Below, one piece after another: positions 1 to 5,694 of a stretch of 7,822 bases of DNA. The stretch is from Candidatus Latescibacterota bacterium (lineage in GTDB: Bacteria > Latescibacterota > UBA2968 > GCA-2709665): NCBI GenBank assembly GCA_030746455.1, contig JASLMQ010000002.1:1-7822 (forward strand). The letters are read 5' to 3'. Made by a program: the position numbers and the translations under genes. The first letter of the stretch is position 1; each line of letters opens with the position of its first letter. Under the pieces are notes generated by a model that had not been told where the DNA came from, searched no databases, and saw only the letters and a list, made by a program, of their open reading frames with translations.

Positions 1-221
1 CCGGGCTGGTGGTTGTAGGTCCCGAACGCCTTGGATCCCGTCGCCACGCGCACGCGCTCGACCGGCGCCTGCTCGAACCAGGCCGGCCAGTCCTGTCCGT
101 CCGGACGGGTGCACCCCGCCTTGCGGAACTGGGTCGTCACCAGGTTGTGCCGCACCTTCTCCCGCAGCTCCGGCGTCAACATGGATATGCGCTGCTCATT
201 GTACACATCCGGCTCAGGCAT
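1..221 (-). CDS. N-terminal part of an unidentified protein, cut by the window edge
   Basis: Reading leftwards from the ATG at 219-221, 73 codons stay open to the window edge. The protein begins MPEPDVYNEQRISMLTPE and ends at the edge with a GSKAFGTYNHQPG segment. An AGGGAGA ribosome binding site lies 8 bases before the ATG. The frame lies 96 bases downstream of the ceramidase-fold gene on the same strand, so the two are probably co-transcribed. There is no signal peptide or membrane segment in the visible part. The start of the protein, a helical and charged leader followed by a Gly/Thr/Tyr-Asn-His-Gln-Pro segment, vaguely recalls the opening of BNR/sialidase-like beta-propeller proteins. 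That is an impression from memory, not a family assignment. The existence of the gene is fairly secure; its function is unknown. Confidence 0.65.
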   Translation of the reverse strand, partial: MPEPDVYNEQRISMLTPELREKVRHNLVTTQFRKAGCTRPDGQDWPAWFEQAPVERVRVATGSKAFGTYNHQP

Positions 222-317
222 CTGGATTGTCTCCCTCTGCAGCTCGGTGCTGTTCCTGCGGTTCTCGTACCGGTGCATCGAAGGCGAAGACAGGGGAACG
301 CGCGGTCTGGGTCCAGC

Positions 318-1718
318 CTACACCAGGTCTGACAGGAGGTGTTCGATCGCACTCCTGATCTTCGGCTCGGCATCCACCTCGAGGCAGCTCGACTGGGCGG
401 GCCAGGTCTCGTAACCGCCGAGGGCGTGTTGCTCGGGTGTGGGCAGGTAGCCGTGATATCCGTTGGCCAGGGACATCACGGCCGTGACGGGAAAAGGGCT
501 GGCCTGTCGGATCGCCAGTCCGGTTTCGGCGAAGACCTCCGCCGGAAGGGCACAAAGCGCGAGGCTTCCGATCCGGAAGACCTGGAGCTTCAGCAGCGCG
601 GTGTCCGGGCGGTCGGCCAGGCCGATGGCCTCTCGCGCGAATATCTCACGGTAGGGGTGGGGCCTCTCCCCCTCCTCGGAGCGATCAACGTCCTGTTGTG
701 CCAGGACGGAACGCGCCCATTCCAGTCGCTCCCGATCGGGCTTCCGGATCGCAAGGTCAAGGTCACTGGCGGCCGTTCGCAGCGGGAGGTCGTCCGTGTG
801 ACTCAGATCCCCGATCGCCTCCAGCACGGAATCGGCGAGATCCCGCACCACGTGCTTGATCTGTTCGTAGGGCGCCTTCTTCTCCGCACCTGTCAGGACG
901 TCGACGTTGTTCACGTTGCCGCTCGCGCCATTGGCCAGCAGGGCCACAAAGGGCGGGTCCTGCTGGCCGGCCGCCATACGCGCCTTCAGGTAGCGGCAGA
1001 ACGCGCCGTAGTAGTCTGCGCTCACGTGGCCCCGGGCCGTGCCGCCGACGTAGTGCAGGCCGTAGTTGGCCAGTACGGCCAGGGGGCTGCCGTCCTGATG
1101 TTGTATGGAGATGACCGTGACCTGTGGGTCGGTCGGGCCGGCCGGCTCGAGCAGGTTGGCGTCCCCCCGCGGTGGGTTCATGCGCACCCGGTCACCGGTC
1201 AGACCGAACGGGTTCGGCGGAATGCTCCCCGGCTTCATGTACCAGCGCCGGTTGTGGAGGTGTTCGGGCTTCTCGAATGTGGTCACCCCGAGACGCGCCG
1301 GGGCGAGCTGATTGGCGGCTCGGCAGACCCCGTCCGCGATACGCTCCGCAAGGAAGGCTCGGTAGGCCCTGTCGATCGGTGCCCGACTGATCTCCACGGC
1401 TCGTGGTGTGCTGTGGGTATGCGTGGCCGTCATCATGGCATCCTCGGGTGGGATGCCTGTGAGATCCGTGACCCGTTTCTTGGCCGACGCGAAGATGTCG
1501 GCGGCGATCATCGTGCTGTCGCACACGGCGATGGCCAGTCGGGTCTGCCCGTAGCTCAGGACCAGACAACGGGCGAAGAGGTCGTCGTGGATGTGTTCGG
1601 CCGGGCCGGGTTTGCTAATCGGCCCGTCCAGGGACGCCCCAAGCGACGGAGTGATGTTGCTTGTGGCCGCACCTGCCATGAGCGTGCCGCCTTCGCTCAC
1701 GCGTGATTCACCTGACAT
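318..1718 (-). CDS. Neutral/alkaline ceramidase N-terminal-domain family hydrolase
   Basis: This 466-residue protein matches the zinc-dependent neutral ceramidase fold (PF04734 type), whose founding members cleave the amide bond of ceramide. Visible hallmarks are the THTHS zinc motif (H100, H102), a third candidate zinc His in ANYGLHY (H222), an NGASGN segment (263-268) where ceramidases carry the GDVSPN nucleophile serine (here S266), a Glu in LPAEVF (E394), and NGYHGYLPTPE followed by GGYE (Y436). True ceramidases are about 650 residues with a C-terminal domain and are usually exported. This protein ends with the catalytic domain and has no signal peptide, so it is probably cytoplasmic and its substrate may not be ceramide. 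The ATG at 1718 is chosen because AGAGGGAAGG lies just upstream. ATG 1679 also has a plausible site, and the frame extends to 1778 without one. It is probably the first gene of a unit with the gene at 1-221. Confidence 0.85.
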   Translation of the reverse strand: MSGESRVSEGGTLMAGAATSNITPSLGASLDGPISKPGPAEHIHDDLFARCLVLSYGQTRLAIAVCDSTMIAADIFASAKKRVTDLTGIPPEDAMMTATHTHSTPRAVEISRAPIDRAYRAFLAERIADGVCRAANQLAPARLGVTTFEKPEHLHNRRWYMKPGSIPPNPFGLTGDRVRMNPPRGDANLLEPAGPTDPQVTVISIQHQDGSPLAVLANYGLHYVGGTARGHVSADYYGAFCRYLKARMAAGQQDPPFVALLANGASGNVNNVDVLTGAEKKAPYEQIKHVVRDLADSVLEAIGDLSHTDDLPLRTAASDLDLAIRKPDRERLEWARSVLAQQDVDRSEEGERPHPYREIFAREAIGLADRPDTALLKLQVFRIGSLALCALPAEVFAETGLAIRQASPFPVTAVMSLANGYHGYLPTPEQHALGGYETWPAQSSCLEVDAEPKIRSAIEHLLSDLV

Positions 1719-1786
1719 TCTGAACCTTCCCTCTGTGATGTCCATTTCTGACGCACGCATCACAGCGTGCCCGCTCACTGCGTTGC

Positions 1787-1796
1787 CAATATAGCA
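1787..1796 (-). promoter_or_regulatory. Predicted extended -10 promoter of the ceramidase-fold gene
   Basis: Read on the minus strand, this is TGCTATATTG: an extended -10 (TGn then TATATT) about 70 bases before the chosen start at 1718. No good -35 hexamer is seen 17 bases upstream, as is common for extended -10 promoters. The same 10-mer recurs upstream of the peptidase gene at 5514-5523, which strengthens both calls. The site overlaps the first ATG of the broken symporter reading frame, so that ATG is unlikely to be a real start. This is a prediction from motif and position only. Confidence 0.45.
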
Positions 1797-2814
1797 TGGC
1801 CGCCGTCATCCTGCTCTACACCTACCTGGGCGGGCTATGGGCCGTGACGGTCACCGACGTGGTCCAGTTCGTCATCCTCCTCTCCATCACCCTCGTCGTG
1901 ATGCCCCTCAGCGTGAAGGCGGCAGGCGGTCTGGCCGCCGTGCTCGACAGCGTCCCGCCGTTTCAGTGGAACTTCGCCTTCCGGGGCCTCACCTACAACG
2001 TCCACTTCCTGGTGGGCATCGTCCTGCTCCAGGACGTGGGCGCCCTGTCGATCCATTCCGCGCAGCGTTACTACAGCGTTCTGGATGAGCGCGCCGCCCT
2101 CAGGGTCGGGCTGACGGCCAGTCTGCTCTTCCTCACCGTGCCCGTCGTCTTCGGCCTGCCGCCATGGTCTGGGGCCTGGGCATCGGACTGTTGGCGCACT
2201 TCGTGCTCGAGCTGCCCATCGGCCTGATGACCTACGCCAGCGCCGGGCTCACCACCGGGATCCTCTTGGGGTCGACCTGGTTGGGCCGCTGGTATCGCGA
2301 CGCGCGGCTCGTCCTTGTGGCCGTTGGGGTCCTGATCGCCCTTGCGCTTTGGTTCACGCTTCCTGCCATGGCCTAGGGCGACCTGACCCCCGCGATGACG
2401 TGGGTGCTCAGGCTAGCCGCGCTGGCCTTCGGGGGGTCGGTCTGGCTATTCGCCCGGCTCTTCGCCACCGAGACGACCGCCGAGCAGGAGATGGTCGATG
2501 CCTTCTTCCACCAGTTGGCCACGCCCGTGGATATCGTCCGCGAGGTCTACGCACGCGGCGTGAGGGAGACCTCGAGCTTCGGCCTGGTGGGCGGCCTCAC
2601 GATGGGCATCGGGTGCCTGGTGTGGATCCTCAGCCTGTTCCCGTCGGGTCGCTCGGCCTGGTGGGCGAGCGCGGGACTCGGGGCCGTTTTGCTCACGATC
2701 GGCTGGCTGATGTTCACCTTCGGCAGGCGCTCGGAACGGATCTACTCGGAGAGGATGCGGGAGGCGGTTGCGGCTCTGCCGGATTGTGAGGGTACTCGAA
2801 CTGGCGAACGGTAG
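1796..2814 (+). pseudogene. Broken sodium:solute symporter (SSS family)
   Basis: Three pieces of one transporter lie in order. Piece 1 (1796-2160) carries an SSS core helix region (LLYTYLGGLWAVTVTDVVQF) and then SIHSAQRYYSVLDERAALRVG and VVFGLPP, typical of the middle helices. Reading then moves to another frame at about 2161, giving AAMVWGLGIGLLAH and a late hydrophobic region (to 2373). After an in-frame TAG (2374-2376) the same frame continues (2377-2811) with VDAFFHQLATPVDIVREV and two more hydrophobic stretches, which matches the cytoplasmic tail and last helices of long SSS proteins. The first helices are absent, as are those that should lie between GLPP and AAMVW. About 338 codons remain where intact relatives have more than 500. 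The last piece has its own ATG at 2395 (139 residues) and could be called a small membrane protein, but the tail motif argues for decay. Such symporters import organic solutes with Na+; the substrate cannot be told. Confidence 0.8.
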
Positions 2815-2817
2815 CGC

Positions 2818-2847
2818 GGTTCCACAAGGGCCATGCCCTGCGGAACC
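2818..2847 (+). terminator. Hairpin between convergent units, weak terminator candidate
   Basis: Four bases after the last symporter stop, GGTTCC (2818-2823) pairs with GGAACC (2842-2847). Inside it AGGGC (2827-2831) pairs with GCCCT (2835-2839) around a three-base loop. No T-run follows on either strand, so it is not a standard intrinsic terminator. It may be a surviving terminator hairpin of the broken symporter gene, or chance in GC-rich DNA. The remainder up to 2939 shows nothing else I can interpret. Confidence 0.25.
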
Positions 2848-2939
2848 TGGCGCACGCAGATCAACCCTCTGGGTCAGGCCCTGGAGGGCTGCTTGCATTC
2901 GGTGGTTGGGTTCTCTCGAGCCGAGATCCGCCCCGGGCA

Positions 2940-3953
2940 TCATCCCCCCAAGGGCAGAATCCCCCAGGTCCTGAACGCGCGCGCCGCGTTGTCGCCAAGG
3001 ATCTTTCTCCGATCGGTGTCGCTGAGGAATGGGATGTCGTACCGGACGGCGTCCCAGCACTCCCGATACGAGCCCCGGCGCAGGACCGTGGGCCAGTCCG
3101 TGCCCGTGAAGACCTTGTCGATGCCCACCTCGTCCAGGATCGCCCGGACCAGGTCGAACCACTGCGCGTAGATCGCGTACGGGTAGCGGTCGAAGCGCTT
3201 CCAGACGGCCATGTAGCCGCCGATGTCGTAGTAGACATTCGGATGGGCCGCCAGCCGTACCCCCTCGAGCCAGCGGTCGTATTCCCCATCCCGCTTCGCC
3301 TCCTCCAGAAGGCCCTCCATCCCCTCGTAGCTGCCCGCCTGGCGTCCCATTCCACCCATATGGTTTATCACCAGCCGAATCCCGAACCGATCGACCAGGT
3401 CTCGGAATGCCTCGACCTGGTACTCGGCCCTGCCGATCTTCCCCGGATTCCAGAAGACGGGGAGCCCCAGTTCGGTGACCTTGCGCCAGTATGGGTCATA
3501 CCGGGCGTCATTGACCCTGTAGGGCGCCTGCGCGGGCGGGCCGTCGAACCGGGTATCGTGGCGAAGGGTGAAGTCCAGGCCCCGGAACCCCATCCCGTAC
3601 CATCGGTCGAGCTCCTCGATCGCGCTGTCTTGGTTCCAGTCCACGAACATGCACGCGATGAAGCGATCCGGCCAGCGCGAGATCGTCTGATGAATGTAGC
3701 CGTGGTTGTCCGGTAGCGTGTAGTTCGGCGCATTCTGGATCACGCTGATGTCCACCCCTTCGCAGTCCATATAGGACAGCAGCACGGGTGCCAGGTCCTC
3801 CCAGTTCTTGAAGCACGGAGGCACCCACTGCCAGGTCCCCTCCCGGTCCCCGTCGGACCAGATCACCCTCCCGTACGTGTGGCTCCGCACACGGCAGCCG
3901 TTGTGAAAGCCGTAGATGCCATTGAAGACGTGGCTGTGACAGTCGATGATCAT
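2940..3953 (-). CDS. Amidohydrolase, Amidohydro_2 (ACMSD-like) family
   Basis: This 337-residue protein is a full-length TIM-barrel amidohydrolase of the PF04909 type. These are metal-dependent cytoplasmic enzymes that hydrolyse or decarboxylate small cyclic and carboxylated substrates. The opening MIIDCHSH gives the HxH metal motif (H6, H8). INHMGG (H198) supplies the catalytic-type His, and FTGTDWP (D286) the last-strand Asp. The segment LGLPVFWNPG (163-171) sits where relatives read LPVxxHxG, so the usual metal-binding His is Asn169 here. The C-terminal DNAARAF matches the family's usual ending. The start is supported by a strong AAGGAGG five bases before the ATG at 3953. It lies 82 bases downstream of the M28 peptidase on the same strand and is probably the second gene of that operon. 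The stop is TGA. The substrate is unknown. Confidence 0.9.
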   Translation of the reverse strand: MIIDCHSHVFNGIYGFHNGCRVRSHTYGRVIWSDGDREGTWQWVPPCFKNWEDLAPVLLSYMDCEGVDISVIQNAPNYTLPDNHGYIHQTISRWPDRFIACMFVDWNQDSAIEELDRWYGMGFRGLDFTLRHDTRFDGPPAQAPYRVNDARYDPYWRKVTELGLPVFWNPGKIGRAEYQVEAFRDLVDRFGIRLVINHMGGMGRQAGSYEGMEGLLEEAKRDGEYDRWLEGVRLAAHPNVYYDIGGYMAVWKRFDRYPYAIYAQWFDLVRAILDEVGIDKVFTGTDWPTVLRRGSYRECWDAVRYDIPFLSDTDRRKILGDNAARAFRTWGILPLGG

Positions 3954-4035
3954 CGCTGCCTCCTTCGTGGACTCGCCTTGCCGCGGCCTGATCCATCGGT
4001 CCGGCGCACCGCGACGACGCGATCCATCCTGGACG

Positions 4036-5412
4036 CTACGACGCCTTCCCGCTCGCCAGGCCCTCCCGCGCCTCCTCGATCGTCCGGGGGACCCATCGGT
4101 CCACCCGCTCCTGGGCCTTGGCCCGGTCCGGGTCGCTCACCCAGCGCTCGAACGGCAGAGATTCCGCGTTGACGAGCCTGTACGCGGCCTCGGAGAACAG
4201 GTGGATCCCCGAGCGCATCGCCTGGGGTCCCACGTCGTCCGGCGTGTCGTGATCGCTGTGCCAGGTCCTCTGCGGAGTGCGGGCGACCCGGATCGCGGGC
4301 ACGCCCTTCGCACACATGACGATCGGGTCCAGAGAGATCAGGGCCCTGTTCGTCTCCATGGGGTGCTCGATCTCGTCCGCCACGTCCCGCATGAAGCGCT
4401 CGAGCCCGTCGTCACCGGTGACGGTCAGGATGTTTCGACCGACGAGGGTACCGTGCCCATCGTAGTAGAGCTGAAGGGCGCAGCGGTCCACAACGTCGGG
4501 ATGATCCTTTGGGAACTGCAGTGTGCCGCCGAACCCGGTCTCCTCGGCGGTGTATCCCGCGAACCACACGTCCCGGCGACGATCGGCTCGGGACAGCGCG
4601 CGCATCACCTCCACGGCCATCGCCGTACCCGTCGCGTTGTCCGCCGCGGAGGGCTTCACGGGTTTGCCGTCCAGGTGCGCGGTCACCAGCAGCACCCGAT
4701 CGTCTATCGGATCCCGGTTGGCGGGCAGGCACCCGACGACGTTGTACCCGGTGATGTCCTCCGTCCGGGTATGCACCTTCAGAAACGCCGTCGTCGCGCC
4801 GCTCTTGACCAGGTCCATCCCCCCGGTGTGGGACACACCCACGACCGGCACATTTCCGCAGGCGGCCAGGGCAGCGGGCATCGCCATACAGATCGCATAC
4901 TCCCTGTCCCGGATCACCACCACCCCGGCGACTCCTGCCTTAACCGCAGATCTGTAGTACTCGACCGTGCGGTACTCCCCGAATCCTCCGTACACGAGCA
5001 CGATCTTTCCCTCGAGATCGTCTCGCTCGAAGTCCACGAAGTCCTCGCTATCGTAGTAGCAAATCGGCGCGGTCTCGCCGTCCTTTGGCGTGGATCCGCT
5101 GAACACGATCGGCATCGCCTCGATCTCTGTGCCTTCCGAGTCGGGAAACCGAAGCTCGACGTGGTCGAAGTCGGTGCCGATGCAGGGCACCGGGTCCAGG
5201 GCCACGTCCACCAGCCCGGCCTCCTTCAGCACCTCGGCCAGATACTCAGCCTGACCGTGCTCGTCCGGGCTTCCCGCTGTTCGATTCGGGAACCGATCGC
5301 ACAGGGTCCGCACCAGCTCCATCCCATCACCGATCTCGGCTCCATCCGCCTCGAGCTGTCCTCCCTGGGTCCACTTCAGCAGCGGGAGTCCTTCGGATCT
5401 CTTCGTCGTCAT
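4036..5412 (-). CDS. M28-family zinc metallopeptidase with PA-like insert
   Basis: This 458-residue protein matches the M28 (aminopeptidase Y/S type) di-zinc peptidases. All five expected metal ligands can be placed: H246 in TAHLDG, bridging D258 in SAADNATG, E291 next to the general base E290 in TAEETGFGG, D318 in YYDGHG, and H385 in WHSDHDTPD. Between the N-terminal helices and the catalytic core, residues about 100-215 look like a PA-type insert (LEGKIVLVYGG, then VAGVVVIRDR, VPVVGVS, SGATTAFLKV), which in relatives shapes substrate access. No signal peptide is present, unlike many secreted M28 enzymes, so it probably acts in the cytoplasm on small peptides or amide-linked metabolites. The ATG at 5412 is preceded by GGAGGACAGGT. 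It is the first gene of a minus-strand unit with the amidohydrolase and is divergent from the respiratory operon. The exact substrate is not predictable. Confidence 0.9.
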   Translation of the reverse strand: MTTKRSEGLPLLKWTQGGQLEADGAEIGDGMELVRTLCDRFPNRTAGSPDEHGQAEYLAEVLKEAGLVDVALDPVPCIGTDFDHVELRFPDSEGTEIEAMPIVFSGSTPKDGETAPICYYDSEDFVDFERDDLEGKIVLVYGGFGEYRTVEYYRSAVKAGVAGVVVIRDREYAICMAMPAALAACGNVPVVGVSHTGGMDLVKSGATTAFLKVHTRTEDITGYNVVGCLPANRDPIDDRVLLVTAHLDGKPVKPSAADNATGTAMAVEVMRALSRADRRRDVWFAGYTAEETGFGGTLQFPKDHPDVVDRCALQLYYDGHGTLVGRNILTVTGDDGLERFMRDVADEIEHPMETNRALISLDPIVMCAKGVPAIRVARTPQRTWHSDHDTPDDVGPQAMRSGIHLFSEAAYRLVNAESLPFERWVSDPDRAKAQERVDRWVPRTIEEAREGLASGKAS

Positions 5413-5513
5413 ACCTGTCCTCCGGTCGATGAGCTATGCCCGTCTGAGTAGAGGATTCGGCCGGCCGCCGGCATCCATCACGGACCCCGGCGCCTGTGTC
5501 CGACGTGGAACCG

Positions 5514-5523
5514 CAATATAGCA
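5514..5523 (-). promoter_or_regulatory. Predicted extended -10 promoter of the peptidase-amidohydrolase unit
   Basis: The minus strand reads TGCTATATTG, with TATATT at 5515-5520 preceded by TGC, about 100 bases before the peptidase ATG at 5412. It is identical over 10 bases to the predicted ceramidase-fold promoter at 1787-1796. The position of a -35 at 17-base spacing (5538-5543) shows no consensus hexamer, but it touches the left edge of the palindrome at 5543-5574, so a protein bound there could act as activator or repressor. Confidence 0.45.
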
Positions 5524-5542
5524 CTGGCGACAGGGCCATCCT

Positions 5543-5574
5543 AGAGGGGAGTGCGGCCGGGCGCAATCCCCTCT
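5543..5574. promoter_or_regulatory. 32-bp interrupted palindrome, candidate operator
   Basis: AGAGGGGA (5543-5550) is the exact reverse complement of TCCCCTCT (5567-5574). Inside it TGCG (5552-5555) matches CGCA (5562-5565), and the centre is CCGG (5557-5560). Fourteen of sixteen position pairs are symmetric about the point between 5558 and 5559; only 5551/5566 and 5556/5561 fail. It lies in the region between two divergent transcription units, upstream of both predicted starts. That fits a DNA-binding site for a dimeric regulator better than an RNA terminator, and no T-run follows. Which regulator binds it cannot be told. Confidence 0.5.
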
Positions 5575-5602
5575 TGCTTTCCCCCCTCGCCCGTACTATC
5601 TT
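5574..5602 (+). promoter_or_regulatory. sdhA: Predicted sigma70-type promoter of the succinate dehydrogenase operon
   Basis: A TTGCTT -35 (5574-5579) and a TATCTT -10 (5597-5602) are separated by 17 bases, each differing from consensus at two or so positions. Transcription would begin near 5609, leaving a leader of about 85 bases before the ATG at 5695. The -35 starts at the last base of the palindrome at 5543-5574. The leader has a small CTGCA/TGCAG inverted repeat (5610-5614, 5622-5626) that I would not interpret further. Confidence 0.4.
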
Positions 5603-5694
5603 CAAGCCCCTGCACGACTTCTGCAGCCGTACAGGCAGGTCACTGAAGTGTGATTCGCTCTCCGCTTTCCACGACCGCAGCCGTGAGAGAACCG

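Noticed and set aside
339..1706. A 455-codon open frame on the plus strand opposite the ceramidase-fold gene
   Set aside because: It is antisense to a gene with clear family motifs, is rich in Arg/Gly/Val as expected for a shadow frame in GC-rich DNA, and shows no domain I recognise.
2374..2376. TAG read as an amino acid (pyrrolysine or stop recoding)
   Set aside because: The ceramidase-fold, peptidase, flavoprotein and anchor genes all end in TAG, and the symporter has other lesions, so simple nonsense mutation is the better reading.
2395..2814. An independent small membrane protein of 139 residues
   Set aside because: The same frame is open upstream except for one TAG, and the VDAFFHQLATPVD segment matches the tail of long SSS symporters, so it is better explained as the C-terminal piece of the broken gene.
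2865..2888. CCCTC/GAGGG inverted repeat downstream of the hairpin at 2818-2847
   Set aside because: The arms are only five bases with a 14-base loop and no T-run, which is expected by chance here.
3990..4028. Repeated GATCCATC in the gap between the peptidase and amidohydrolase genes
   Set aside because: There are only two short copies with different flanks; nothing suggests a structured repeat or site.
3946..5451. A 501-codon open frame on the plus strand opposite the M28 peptidase
   Set aside because: It is antisense to a gene with all five zinc ligands, its composition is His/Arg/Pro-heavy, and it has no convincing start site.
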